Positions 1 to 12,338 of a stretch of 64,000 bases of DNA are shown here, piece by piece. The notes under the pieces were generated by a model. It searched no databases. It saw only the letters and a list, made by a program, of their open reading frames with translations, and was not told the DNA's origin. This DNA is from Incurvaria masculella (taxonomy: Eukaryota; Arthropoda; Insecta; Lepidoptera; Incurvariidae): assembly GCA_946894095.1 (NCBI GenBank), contig OX335643.1:6249036-6313035 (forward strand). Direction: 5' to 3'. Each line of letters begins with the position of its first letter. Position 1 is the first letter of the stretch. The position numbers and the translations under genes were made by a program.

Positions 1-59
1 TTTTACGTAATAGTTTAATGGCAAAACCTTTTTCGTAAGGAACAATTTTAAGTCATGGT

Positions 60-250
60 AGTCAGTGCGAGAAATTTTGTTTCCGAGTCGGTTATTTGAT
101 ACGAAGTACGGCTGAGTTAATCAATGTTCAAACACGTCACTTTGAGCGAACCGCATGGAGTTCCTTCAATACTGTCCATACAAAGTGACATGTTTAATCA
201 TACGCTGACGTTGATTGTGATGCCATCTGTCGGCACAGTTAACATTGATT
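60..250. repeat. small palindromic repeat with AAACACGTCACTTT core
   Basis: AAACACGTCACTTT (130-143) and AAAGTGACATGTTT (181-194) form inverted motifs 37 bp apart. MITE-like; no coding capacity. Confidence 0.55.
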
Positions 251-289
251 AGATTTCCATCACTAAACAGAACCACTTTTGAATTTAAT

Positions 290-436
290 TGTTCAAAAGA
301 GAGGGATGAGTTAAACAATGTTCAAACACGTCACTTTTAGTTAACCGCATAGAGTTCCTTCCATATTGTCCATATAAAGTGACGTGTTTAAGTTGTTGTG
401 ACGTCTTAATTTTGATTGTTTCCCCTTTCGTGCACT
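290..436. repeat. small palindromic repeat with AAACACGTCACTTT core
   Basis: AAACACGTCACTTT (323-336) and AAAGTGACGTGTTT (376-389), ending CCTTTCGTGCACTCA. Immediately downstream of exon B of the second locus. Confidence 0.58.
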
Positions 437-558
437 CATTGACATAAACTTGTGTTAAAAACCATTTCGCTATTCGTGTGTTTTCCACTCTCAGACTGTA
501 AATAGCATTTCAGTGATTGGTTTAAATATTATTATAAATTAGTTATTATTAAATGTAC

Positions 559-681
559 CTTAATTTGTACAGATTTGTACAAATGTACATATTTCCCCAA
601 TGTAAAATGTACAGGGAGGGTGATGCGAGGATCCTCAATCTCTTTAACGGAATCACGAAACATTCGTCTGCCATCCTTTTC
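559..681 (-). CDS. second locus, exon B: middle of Ig-like domain, lengthened
   Basis: 123 nt, 41 codons, begins EKDGRRMFRDSVKEIEDPRI and ends LYKSVQIK. CAG acceptor, GTACAT donor. It is 7 codons longer than R4-B; the extra part is made of short TTTGTACA-type repeats near the donor, so an in-exon microduplication is likely. The frame stays open. The gene continues left of the window. Confidence 0.8.
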
Positions 682-1443
682 CTGTTGATGAAAACCATGT
701 GTTATTATAATGAAGGTAAATAAAATATTGATATGTACATACAAATTTAAGTTTGTGTATTGCATTCAGAGATTAAAAGTTGCATTGTACCGTATTTTGG
801 CCAGAGTCGGTTTGATTTTAGCCTCGATTTTTGTATCTGATTTTCAATATGTTTTTTACGTTCTTTCCAAATCTAAACTTAACTACTTTAAGTAATTTAC
901 AATGTCGGATGGGGTCAGTTTTTTCCGCGAAATCGCGCAATATTACGAAAGCAAAAAAAAGAAATAAGTCAAATTTGTATGTTTCTAATGTGAACCATTA
1001 AAACTGTAAAAAAATATCTTAATTAATTATAATAGATAAACATCTAATTTACGTTTTCAATAGTTGAAATAATGTTTTTAGCAGTAAATGATTTTTTTCA
1101 TACCTTAATTATGTTTTTGTTGAAAATATCAAAACATTTTGGGATTTTTTAAAATATGGTAGTAACACTATCCTTTTCTCATTAACCTAAAGTTAAAACA
1201 GCGAAATCTATATTCAAGCAATGTAATCAGATCATTGAAATTTACATACTTTTTAACCGGATATTCAAATCAAGCAGAATATTTTCTACTTTAACACTTA
1301 GCTATATTAACACTAAGAAATATACGTTTTCTAGTTAATTTTTCTTTCATTTAGTTAGTTCAATGTAATATCTCCGCTATCTAGTAGATTACCTAACGAT
1401 CGCAAGTTCGAATACTGAGTCAGTCAACAAAATAACTGCTTAC

Positions 1444-1553
1444 CCAAAACACATGCGAGTGGACAGGTGGGTTCTCGACTGTGCAGGTGAATGTGGCAAT
1501 GTTGCCAGATCTCTCCTCGGAGATGCTGACAATCGTGTTGGACTGGGTGCAGT
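1444..1553 (-). CDS. second locus, exon A: first half of Ig-like domain
   Basis: 110 nt. With the A from exon D it reads NCTQSNTIVSISEERSGNIA then TFTCTVENPPVHSHVFW. Both Cys and the final Trp are present. CAG acceptor, GTAAGC donor. The intron from exon D (3.7 kb) is filled by two tandem copies of a non-autonomous retroposon-like repeat. Confidence 0.86.
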
Positions 1554-1641
1554 CTGGTGGAATGAGAAATATTGATGTTACTTTATATTCAACCTTCCTC
1601 TACTAGTATTTCAATGCTGCTAGCAACATTTATAACCTAAA

Positions 1642-3095
1642 TAGCTTCGGTACCCGGCTCCGCTCGGGTCAATGTCGTTTTGGACTGATGTCGTTCTGAA
1701 TAATTTCCTGGATAAAAAGTACCCCAAAGGGCTGGTCCAAAAGGCTGGTCCAGGACAGTGTATCCTTACTTACTTGAAGTTTTACGTGGACCCCCAATCA
1801 CAGCCAGCCTCAACATCGAAAATGGTAACCTATTCCGAACCTGACTGCTCCCAGAGATGCTGTACGTTGATAAAATACGCATTGGTATTCAGCACAGCCA
1901 ACTATACCGGTTTTACAAAAAAAATTCGGGCGAGTGGTTCGCAAGTTATGAGAATTTAACACTCACTACTCACCATTCTGGTAATGAAGCGTTATATTAT
2001 GTAGCCTATACGTTTTGAGTAGAATCAGGCTAGACGTAGATACAATCCGCATCTAAATCGAGTAATTTGTTCTGAAGGATTTTGCCAAGTAGTCCTAAAG
2101 TTGCGGAAAATACCAAGCCGTACTTCAGTACAATTAGTAAAAGTAAGCGAGCCCCCCCCCCTCCAGCTGCCGCCCTCCCGCCGAGCCGTGCTGTTTGTAT
2201 GACAGCCACATCTTAGCGCAAGCGGAACTGAATTCTATTTAGCCTATCCTAATTCCCGGGTAGTCAAATGTACGTGTACTAAGTTTTATCTCATGCAATT
2301 AATCGGTTTAAGAGTTATGGAGGAACATACATACATACATACAGAAATGATTTCTAAAAATCGTCAATTTAGTTTCAGTATCATAAATAAAGTCTACAAA
2401 CCTAATATCTTATAAAACAAAGCAACTTACTCCATGAATAACCCTTACAGATTTATTATTAGTATAGATTTTACATTATTATTGCTGTTATGTTATTCAC
2501 ATTATTATAAATGAACCAAAATAACCAAAAAAGGACCACTTACTTACCTACCTACAACCTTTAATCATTTAAATAAAAACGAAGTCATTCTTTATAATTA
2601 ACAGGTAAGTAACCTATCTATATAATTAAAATAAAAATTAAGTATATTTTTGTACGTGTAACTCCTAACAAAAAAAACCTGCCAATAACTATCCTTGGGC
2701 CTATATTACTTTAAGTACAATGAGTTTTTAACAAATCGCTAGTGCCTTGAAAATTCTCCAAAGGACACAACCGGCATGACGTCTGCCCTCACGGGTCCCC
2801 CCCTTCACCCACGGCGCGTCGCACCGTCCGCCCCGCCCCCACCGCCGCTCCCGCCGCCGCCCCGGGCCCCGCTCCCCTTGGTGTGAAGTAGCGCTACCGG
2901 CATCGTTTTCGCAGCTCCGTGAAAGTTCGAAAGCCCATGGGCACAATATCTTTATAAATTGTAGCCTATGTCTTATTCTGATGTATAAGCTATATTATTG
3001 TACAGTTTCATTAAAATCCATTCAGTAGTTTTTACGTGAAAGAGTAACAAACATCCATCCATCCATAATTACAAACTTTCCCCTTTATAATATTT
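1642..3095 (+). mobile_element. non-autonomous retroposon-like repeat, copy 1
   Basis: Begins TAGCTTCGGTACCCGGCTCC and ends with a (CATC)n-like tail and TTACAAACTTTCC. Contains two GC-rich stretches (2140-2190 and 2800-2880) in AT-rich sequence. No open frame. The tail suggests mobilisation by an RTE-type LINE; that is inference. Confidence 0.6.
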
Positions 3096-4632
3096 ACTAG
3101 CTGCGGTACCCGGCTCCGCTCGGGTTAGTGTCGGCTAAATTATTTCATGGATAAAAAGTAGCCCACATGACTGATCCAAAATAGGGTCAAACTAGTCCAG
3201 GACAATTTATCCATCTACCAAATTTAATCAAGATCGTTCGAGATGAAATAGCATGATTTAATGAGAAACATCCAATAATTCCCTTATAGAGCTTCGTTGA
3301 CATTTGGTGGCTTGCACTGTAACATTGCTTACCTAGTAAGTAAGTAACGTGTAACGTAGGTAAGTTTTGCGTGGACTCCAACCCACAGCTAGCCTCAACA
3401 TCGAAAACAGTAACCCATCTCGAACCTGACTGCTCCCAGAGAGACATTGATAAAATACGCACATAAATCGGGTAAGTGGTTCGCAAGTTATAAGAATTTA
3501 TCACTCACTACTCACCCTTCTGGTAATGAAGCGTTATATTATGTAGCCTATAAGTTTTGAGTAGAATCAGGCTAGACGTAGATACAATCCGCATCTAGAT
3601 CGAGTAATTTGTTCTGAAGGATTTTGCCAAGTAGTCCTAAAGTTGCGGAAAATACCAAGCCGTACTTCAGTACAATTAGTAAAAGTAAGCGAGCCCCCCC
3701 CCCCCCTCCAGCTGCCGCCCTCCCGCCGAGCCGTGCATAGCATTGCAGTTTGTATGACAGCCACATCTTAGCGCAAGCGGAACTGAATTCAATTTAGCCT
3801 ATCCTAATTCCCAGGTAGTCAAATGTACGTGTACTAAGTATCATCTTATGCAAATAATCGGTTTAAGAGTTATGGAGGAACATACATACATACATACAGA
3901 AATTATTTCTAAAAATCGTCAATTTAGTTTCAGTATCATAAATAAAGTCTACAAACCTAATATCTTATAAAACAAAGCAACTTACTCCATGAATAACCCT
4001 TACAGATTTATTATTAGTATAGATTTTACATTATCATTGCTGTTATGTTATTCACATTATTATGAATGAACCAAAATAACCAAAAAAGGACCAATTACTT
4101 ACCTACCTACAACCTTTAATAATTTAAATAAAAACGAAGTAATTCTTTATAATTAACAGGTAAGTAACCTATCTATATAATTAAAATAAAAATGAAGTAT
4201 ATTTTTGTACGTGTAACTCCTAACAAAAAAAAGAACCTGCCAATATTACTTTAAGTACAATGAGTTTTGAACAAATCGCTAGTGCCTTGAAAATTCTCCA
4301 ACGGACACAACCGGCATGACGTCTGCCCTCACCCGCCCCCCCCCCTCACCCGCCGCGCGTCGCAACGTCCGCCCCGCCCCCGCCGCCGCTCCAGCCGCCG
4401 CCCCCGGCCCCGCTCCCCCTGGTGTGAAGTAGCGCTACCGGCATCGTTTTCGCAGCCCCGTGAAAGTTCGAAAGCCCATGGGCACAATATCTTTATAAAT
4501 TGTAGCCTATGTCCTATTCTGATGTATAAGCTATATTATTGTACAGTTTCATTAAAATCCATTCAGTAGTTTTTACGTGAAATAGTAACAAACATCCATC
4601 CATCATTACAAACTTTCTACTTTATAATATTT
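3096..4632 (+). mobile_element. non-autonomous retroposon-like repeat, copy 2 in tandem
   Basis: Starts TAGCTGCGGTACCCGGCTCC directly after copy 1 and follows the same sequence to CATCCATCATTACAAAC. The two copies lie head to tail in the 3.7-kb intron between exons D and A of the second locus. Confidence 0.62.
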
Positions 4633-5236
4633 TATTAGATTATATTAGATAGATTAGATAAAAGGCTTGATCATGCAACATAGAACTGCAGGCCTTTTTC
4701 TGGAATTCCGTAATCAGTAATCAGGAATCCTGAGTGCCCTCTTTTTGCCTGCTTTACCTCTAAATATTTAAAAATATTTTAAAAACTACTACATTCGTTT
4801 TATTGCCTTTTAACTATATACAAGAATAAAATAATGAATCGAATTGTCATGTTCTTCAAACAAAATTGCGCAACATTATCAGAAGTTTCATCGAGTCTAA
4901 GGTACATTTAAAAATATATTCTAATAATAAATATAAAATATATCTTAGTAGCACCAAGTTTGTCAAATAAGGTTGATTGGAGAATAGAATTAGACCCCTT
5001 AAATATACTTTGGGATATGTCAGAATAGTTTTCGTTGGATACTGAGTTCAAGGGTGAAATATAAAAATGTGTGTTTACACCGTTCTGTTGAATATGGGAA
5101 ACAAACAAACGCAAAGGTTGTAAGTACAGATATTGACCGTTTCCAAAAGTCCCTCATATAAGATTAAGTCTAGAGTTAAATAGTTTGAAGCTACACATCA
5201 CGTTTAGGTAAACTCTTATTGATATATCGAACTTAC

Positions 5237-5381
5237 TTGACGATATCTCCGGTCCAATGTCGCCGGCCGACGCAAGCTTGGTGACGGCCTTGGCACTGTA
5301 GAACCATGTTGTATCGCAGATAATCACCTTGAGGTCGTCGTCTGAATCTATGTACTTGACTTTTCCTATTTTTCCTAATGT
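5237..5381 (-). CDS. second locus, exon D: SH3-like second half
   Basis: 145 nt, the same length as all D exons in the first gene. Reads [20 protein letters not shown] then [20 protein letters not shown], then [11 protein letters not shown] acceptor, GTAAGT donor, phase 1 out. The Gly of ICG is Asp and the Pro of NP is Ala-Lys here, otherwise standard. Confidence 0.87.
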
Positions 5382-5512
5382 CTAGAATAAAAAGAGGCGT
5401 TTTGATAAAACATTTCGCAAGTGTAGTACCAATTAACTCAACACAAATAAAGTTAGCACTGTCATCACGTGATAATATACATTTGTCGAGGTTAGGAATA
5501 TATATTTGACTA

Positions 5513-6310
5513 GCAGCCCGTCCCGGCTTTGCACGGGCATAACGTCATTTAAAAAAATATTATTTTGACACAATGATACACAAATAAACCATTTTTACGT
5601 AGAGTTCCTACATTGAGATATTTGAAATAAAAAAAACTTATATATTATTGTTACATGATTATTAGATATTAGAGAAATAATAAATTAAAAGTGCTATAGG
5701 GAGAACCGCGGCCTCCGAGGCACGCTCCCGCCGCCCCGGCCGGCCGGTACCGCCGCAAGCACTACATCCCGCAATTTTTTAATCTATAATATCTTCGAAA
5801 ATATTCATTTAAATCATATGCTGTAAAGGGCCGTATAGATCTATATTAAATCAACAATGTACTTAAGGTATTTAATTGGATAAGGATTAATGCTGTATTG
5901 GTTAAAATCGCTTCGAAAATTAGCCATTATTTGTCGTAAAAAGTAAATAAGATTTTTTTTTATTGTGGGATATCCATAAGAGATAGATATATACCATCGC
6001 GGAGTTTTCTGTAGACCTTTTCAATGTATACAATACTTAGTACATTATTTTGATAAATCTCGTAGGGTTCAGCCTGCGTTTGCAATGTAAGCGGAAAAAA
6101 AATATTTTTTTACGACATCACATTGGAAACCTCAAAAATAACAGTATTTCTCAAATATTTAATGGATATTATTATACATATAAACCTTCCTCTTGAATCA
6201 TTCTATCTATTAAAAAAACCGCATCAAAATCCGTTGCGTAGTTTTAAAGATTTAAGCGTACATGGGGATATAGGGACAGAGAAAGCGACTTTGTTTTATA
6301 CTATGTAGTG
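5513..6310 (+). mobile_element. RTE-like 3' end repeat
   Basis: From CTAGCAGCCCGTCCCGGCTT to the stretch GCATCAAAATCCGTTGCGTA, GTTTTAAAGATTTAAGCGTA and ACTTTGTTTTATACTATGTA, a sequence very widespread in lepidopteran genomes and attached to RTE-type LINEs. Coding part absent. Lies in the intron between C2 and D of the second locus. A short related piece is at 20775-20835. Confidence 0.6.
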
Positions 6311-6536
6311 ATACCTATTCGTAATTTCTTAAATTGTTGAAAGAAGTTAAGTAGAAGTTATTTAAGGAAGAAGGAATAATTTAAATAACTAATAGGAAGT
6401 TTAGAAGTAAGTTAATTCCAACAAATGTTAGAGCTGAATGATTAAACAAAACCAAGTATATCTTTTATCACCCACATCCTGCGGCAAGAGGGGTGAATAT
6501 CTATAAATACATTATTTAAGAAATAATCACACTTAC

Positions 6537-6664
6537 TGGTTTCATGCCACCGGTGAACCCTATTCCGTGGCTATGCAGTTCGGTGACCAAATCCTCGTCC
6601 GAGGAGATCTGCACGTAGTCCCCCGACGAGAACTCTGTCGCGGCGACCGGCCATGTTCCTGCTC
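6537..6664 (-). CDS. second locus, exon C2: SH3-like first half
   Basis: This is the most upstream exon found for a second gene (or gene part) of the same family. 128 nt, phase 1 in, phase 0 out. Reads AGTWPVAATEFSSGDYVQIS then SDEDLVTELHSHGIGF and ends GGMKP before GTAAGT. The GD-x-V-x-x-SDE core matches R1-C2, and the Ig half is likewise on a separate exon, which I could not find between 6665 and 26700. The acceptor is again a tandem AG (CAGGAGCAG). It cannot belong to the first gene, which ends at 26987. The 5' exons may be hidden in the repeat-rich stretch or lost. Confidence 0.8.
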
Positions 6665-7052
6665 CTGCGTGACGAGAGGTCCAAATGAAAGTTATCCACA
6701 TTCAAATGGAAATTGGATTTTTTGAATGGCGACAGTGAATTGGTGCATTCGCTGCCCGTTCCGCGTTGAGCGATGATAGAAAGACCGAGAGACAGTGTTA
6801 TGTACCTCTTAAGCTGTCGTGAAGTCAAAAGAAATTAAAGATTGAAAATTTTAAGAAATGCCCTTTTTTGTTCATTAGCAAAGGCACAATTTTGCACGGC
6901 GACTACCACTAAAATAGTGAAATCGTCTTTCAGATCCTAACGTTTCCCTATACATAGTCAGATGTTAATCACCTGGGCATAAAAACAGTTACCGCCCATA
7001 GTATGGGGAATCGAGAGGGTAACGACTATGTTAATATGTTTAATCTTTATAG

Positions 7053-7400
7053 TAACTGGACATGGATGGCTATTCCACACACAATATTAAGTTTGAGGGC
7101 CTACCTCGCGTATGAGAAGCGGACCGTGGTGCTCTCAGTAAGCTGTCACAATAAATATTATAGTCATGTCCCGCGTAAGTTTAAGTAAAACAGTAATATT
7201 ACCACACATACTGTCATGATATTAACATTGGGTTAACCGGCAATTGGCACCGCATTCCCGAAGGAATTACCAGGTGATATGCCAGGACAATCCCTTTACT
7301 AGTAAGGCTACATTTAATTGCTTACGGACTTTTCAATGCCGCTTCCTTTCATCCAATGTGATGGTACTTAGCCGGGCGGGCTTAACCCTATCAACTAGTT
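7053..7400 (-). mobile_element. SINE body copy split by a second repeat
   Basis: Tail part at 7053-7085 (ACTGGACATGGATGGCTA) and body at 7190-7400 are separated by about 105 bp (7086-7190) of another dispersed repeat, which is also seen at 20600-20690 and 52108-52200 and has a GCGGGACATAAC core. A nested insertion. Confidence 0.55.
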
Positions 7401-7798
7401 TCAATTGCAATTTCATTTATTTAAACTTTTTTGGAGGCCAATCTAACTCAAAACAAGAAAGAAATTTATGCATGGACCGGGCGGAAATTCAACCAATGAC
7501 CACTTGCGAGAGAAACGAACTTAAGGTTTTCCAATGTGTGCTATAAAAGCGACATTTCGAAAGTATTGTTTGATGAATTATTTTATTGTTTCCTTTTCAA
7601 ATATGTAAGATCTTAGTAGTCTAATTCGATTTCTTTATGCAAACATGTCAAACTGTGAAATCAAATATATTAATGAACATTTGGAAAGAAAATAAATTAA
7701 AAATCCATTAAGACAAACATTTATGTAAAACTGGATGAATACTCTGGCCTGTTCATCCTTTCCTTAAGCCACCTCCTTAAATAGCATTTTTATCACAT

Positions 7799-8040
7799 AC
7801 TAGCTGCGGTACCCGGCTCCGCTCGGGTCCATGTCCTTTTGGACTGATGTCGAGCTGAATTATTTCCTAGATAAAAAGTAGGTAGCCCAAAAGGCTGGTC
7901 AATAAATATGTTATTTATCTCCTACTTTTTAATCATAACGGGTGGAGCCGATATGCATTAATTAAATAAGAAATATTCTAACGTTCCCATTCATAATACA
8001 TAGGGCGCACTATAAGTTTCACTATAAGTTTTCGGAACTG
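7799..8040 (+). mobile_element. 5' fragment of the CGGTACCCGG retroposon-like repeat
   Basis: Begins ACTAGCTGCGGTACCCGGCT and matches the first 200 bases or so of the copies at 1642 and 3096, then diverges. Confidence 0.5.
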
Positions 8041-8099
8041 GCCACTTAGCTAAATAATATCTTAAAAGTAATTAAGTAATTTGGTATTATAACTCATAG

Positions 8100-8240
8100 G
8101 GCCGTGTGCACGAAAGGGAAAAAAATCAAAATCATCGTCAGCTTAAACACGTCACTTTGTATGGACAGTATGGAAGGAACTCTATGCGGTTCACTGAAAG
8201 TGACGTATTTGAACATTGATTAACTCATCCCTCTCGGTAT
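8100..8240. repeat. small palindromic repeat with AAACACGTCACTTT core
   Basis: AAACACGTCACTTT (8145-8158) and AAAGTGACGTATTT (8197-8210), preceded by GGGCCGTGTGCACGAAAGGG. Reverse orientation to the copies near position 1. Confidence 0.58.
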
Positions 8241-8947
8241 GCAATCGGTTCTTAGGATATTTTGACTTGTTTGTTTTGTCTTACTGTGACTTGTTTTTGC
8301 ATTGTGGTGTCATTTAAAAAAAAATGCGTTTCTATATATCACCATATGATATTAACTTATGAAAATGTTCATAGCATTATTTTATATGATTTTAAGTGTC
8401 ATTTGAGGGCTCAGCAAATCCTTGCTCGGAATTAAACTGCTTTTGACGATGAAACACCATGAAAGGGGACTATCGCGTCAATCTTGTGACTAATTTCGTG
8501 ATGTCAGCTTTATACAATAAAAACATAAATGATGTGCGCCGTAAAATTAAACAGACAGGCATGCAGACTGTTGCTTTGGGGACTGTGAATAGTGATTTGT
8601 ATAACACCATCTGTTTGCTGGAAGTAAATAACGAACTTCGTAAAAATAACAGTAAACGCAGCATATTTTTTTATTTTATTTCTTACTTACGTACTTCCAC
8701 GTTAAAATGGATCTAAAACACGACAATTTTCATGCCCCGATGATGCATTCCTTCTATGCGATGGTACCTATGTATCATCCCAGGCGGAATGAACCCTACG
8801 AATGGTGTACAAAAGTGTTACGTGGCATACAAACCACGCCAGCCTCAAAATCGAACATGGTCACCCATCCGTAACTGGAGCGCACTCAGAGACGCCAAAC
8901 GTAGATTCATTTGCATATAAATCGGGTGAGTGGTTCGCAAGTTTTTT

Positions 8948-9356
8948 TTTTATGCGATCTGACATGGATGGCTAATATCACACAACTACCGTTATGATAT
9001 CAGCCCACAATACACCACATATCCGAAGGAATTTGGTGCCATGCCAGGACCTTCCCTTTATGAGCACGGCTACATTGAACTGGATGGAAAACACGGACAA
9101 TTTTTCATTCCAGCTTCGACCATGTTTTCATCCAATGCGATGGTACCAACCCGGGCGGGCTTAAACCCTACCACCTAGTAGGTGAAGGGACCTACAGTTT
9201 TACATGGATTCCGGATGATGGAGCAGCTCGCATTCGTGACGAAAATGCACTTATCGAACTCGGAAAGAGAAAGACAGTGGTGCAAGTCGGTATTGAACCC
9301 AGGCCTCTGGTACGCTAGGCCAGTCCCCGCGCCACTAGGCTACGAGCCGCTCAAGT
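8948..9356 (-). mobile_element. SINE with tRNA-like head
   Basis: On the minus strand the head reads GCTCGTAGCCTAGTGGCGCG (box A region) and GGCCTGGGTTCAATACCGAC (box B region), the layout of a tRNA-derived pol III promoter. The body and A-rich tail are the same as in the 5S-headed copies. Confidence 0.7.
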
Positions 9357-9399
9357 TATAAGCATTTCACCCCACTGCTCACTTGCGGGAATAATAAAC

Positions 9400-11500
9400 C
9401 CATGCGATACAAATTAGGTACAATTAGGGAGTCTCGAAAGAAGATGCATAAATGCAATCAGCGATAGCGCCATTTCTTGACCAAAAACATATGAACTATT
9501 CATTAAAAAACAGGTGCGTTTTCATATAGATATAATGGGTTACCCATACAAATTTTCATATTTTTCATGATCTTCTATGAGACAAAAGATAGTTCCCCAT
9601 GCCTTATTCAATGCTGTTCTGGCCTGTACAAAGTTATTGTACACAGAAAGCAAAGAATATAAATATAAAGTTATATAATGCTATAGTAAATAGTTGCGGC
9701 GAAAATATTTGCAGAATTTCGGTCTTTGAAAATATTTAATTTCACAGCGCCATCTATCGCGCCATCTATCGCGCCATGATCTTCTAATCGCCAATCACAC
9801 GTGGCGCCATCTCTACCCGGATAGAAGTTATTCTTTTCTATGAGAGTACACGTGGCGCCATCTCTACCCAGATGTTGCAAATTTTGCTTCCTTTTCTTCA
9901 AATGTGATTTATGTTTTAGACGGATGTGTGTGTAATACTTTTTGATATTTGGTTTTCTATTTTTTTTGTATTGTGTTGCTTATTTTTTTTTCTCTCTTTT
10001 TTGAATGTCTCGACAGGATTCGAAGGATTTGGTTTTTATTTTATTGTTTTAGGGACCAGACGTAAATCAGCGTTGCTGCTCACTAAGTTTTTGATTTGAT
10101 TTGATAGTGAAAGCCGAGATATTAATAGATATGTGTATATCTATTAAGTCCAATCCATGCTATAATTATATGCGAGACCCCATAAACAATAAAATGTAAA
10201 AAACGGAAAAAAATTGAGGCTATCAGGATTCGAAACTATACCCTCCCGAACAAAATACGTACAGAAGAGTCGGTAATTCGCCCTGCGCCATCCGCTTTCT
10301 GACATTCAGTGCGAAAATAGTGAATCGTTTCTATTTTAGAGAGAGCGGTCAAAATGACGCCGCAAGTAACGCTACCATACGCAACGGAATGGTATTAATT
10401 TTGTTTGAGAGATATTCATTGATATTGCTCAGCCTTTTGGATATTTAGCGTGATGGTATGTACGCTGAAGCGTTCCCAGCGATGTCCTCTTTAAATTGGT
10501 TTAAATCGCATCTTGATCTGTTTTGTGGTTACTGAGATTATCTCTCGCATGTGGACAGACGTTGCCTTTTATATAAGTAGAGAAGAGAAGATGAAATAAA
10601 TAGAAGATACATTTTAACACACAAAAATGTTGTACACTTGTAACTTACCCCAGCAAAGAGTAGAGAAAAAAAATAGCACAGGGAGCTCCATATTCACAAT
10701 GCTTGCGACAGTTCTGCTATGCGAAATCAAGCGTGAGTGATATTTATACCCGTTGTATTGTTTACGTTCCATGTTCTTCGTGTGAGATAAAAGACCTCTG
10801 ACTCTTCTAGGATTAGAGATTTAAACTGGTAAAACGAATACTCCTAACGAATAGGACCACATCGTTTCCTTGAAAGTATGGATGCTTTGGAAGAACCTTG
10901 CGTCCTCCTGAAAACCAATTGAAAAAAAAATGTCGTAGTATTTAGCAGGCTCTAATGGTTGCCTATCACTAAAAGTTGTCAGATTTTATTTTAAAAAAAA
11001 AATGACTCATGAAAGCTCAATTTCATGTCCATATTTTTTTTTTGTAAATATCTGTATTTTTCATAAACAAAATCGAAAATTAAGGTGAAACATACCACTT
11101 CCAGTCATATAAAATGAAAAAAAAAAAGCCTACGGGCGTAAATTTTGATAATATATTTTACAATAAAAACATTCAAAAAACCTAGTGAAACATTGAGAGC
11201 ATGTTGTAAGAGCAATGTGTTGAATGTTTGACGTAAGGGCGTGAGAATTGAGTTCTGTGCGTAATCGGTGTGGCGGCACGTACAGCAGCCCAGATGGAGG
11301 TACACCAATGCCTTCACGAGGACTTCAAAATCCATAGTCAACATCAACGAGCATGCAAGGACGGCAGTAATGATCTAAACCCATTCGTATGACGGCAGCG
11401 TAGCCATGGGTTAGAGGAAAACGTCTAACTCTAGTAAGTTCGCTCACGGATTCGGGTCGCGCAGCTTGCTAGTTGCACCAAATAACTTCCTGTAAAGTTC
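9400..11500. other. no gene seen
   Basis: AT-rich sequence apart from the GCGCCATCT repeats at 9695-9870. Open frames are short, have no splice context and resemble nothing I know. Confidence 0.5.
9695..9870. repeat. short GCGCCATCT repeats
   Basis: GCGCCATCTATC is repeated twice near 9757-9780, and CACGTGGCGCCATCTCTACC twice (about 9800 and 9850) with a 50-bp period. The minus-strand open frame over them is a by-product. Confidence 0.6.
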
Positions 11501-11514
11501 TTACGTATATTCTA

Positions 11515-11868
11515 TCAGCCTCGGTAGCCCCGTGTGCGAAGCCTCGCGACTCGATAAGCTGGGTAAGCACCTCTGAGCGCGGTTGAGTTCTGGATGGGTG
11601 ACGATTTTAAGCCGTTTAGGCTGGCCGCGGTTCGGATTCCAAGTATAACTGTAGGTTCCTTACTTACTAGGTGGTAGGATTAATCCCGCTCGGGGTGGTA
11701 CCATCGCATTGAATGAACGATAGTCGAAGCGGCAATAAAATTTGTCCATGTTTTCCATCCAGTTCAATCCAACCGAGCAATATAAGGTCCTGGCATCGCA
11801 CCTAGTTCCACTGTGGTGTGGTCAGTTTGATATTAGCCATCCATGTTCAGTTACATAAAAAAAAATAC
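11515..11868 (+). mobile_element. SINE with 5S-rRNA-like head, full length
   Basis: The head (about 11515-11640) ends with GGTTGAGTTCTGGATGGGTGAC, which resembles the conserved 3' half of 5S rRNA. The body follows with CTTACTAGGTGGTAGGAT and CATTGAATGAACGATAGTCG, then CCATCCAGTTCAAT, and the tail CCATCCATGTTCAGTTACAT followed by A9. The body and tail are shared with all SINE copies listed below. Confidence 0.7.
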
Positions 11869-12338
11869 GGGTTCGGACGTGTTTTGGAACCATAGAAAAT
11901 ACTGATAATAATAATAATAACATTCTTTATAATACACCTTATAACAATGGTAATAATAGGCAGTTTTTTACATCATAAAAACGCGGGCTTAATGCCGAAG
12001 GGCAATATCTACCTACCAACATTTTGCGATGTAGAGGAAGTACATGGCGGCAGACAGAAATAAATTAGATAATTTAATTATATAGTTCTGGCAATTCACG
12101 AAGTATTAACTTGTGGTAACACGTATCTGCTTAAGTGTCGAAGTGTGCGTAAGAACGAGCTGGGAAATGGTTGACATTTAAACAAGAAAATATATATGTT
12201 TTACACATGAATTATGACGCACACGTTGATAGGAAAAACGCTCGTTCAAATCTTTGAGGTCAATCGAATGATTGGTCTCAGATAGACCTCAACAGGGTGC
12301 GTCAGTACTTCACGCATGACCAAAAACTGCTCCTTCAT

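Noticed and set aside
2728..2946. GC-rich minus-strand frame with GERGPGRRRERRWG
   Set aside because: Lies inside a dispersed retroposon-like repeat; the same kind of frame reappears at 29556-29807 in another copy of the repeat.
8459..8716. 85-residue plus-strand open frame
   Set aside because: Good ATG but no recognisable domain, no splice sites or poly(A) signal nearby, and an overlapping frame on the other strand; not enough to call a gene.
9671..9901. Minus-strand frame with GRDGATC repeats
   Set aside because: Direct product of the GCGCCATCT short repeats.
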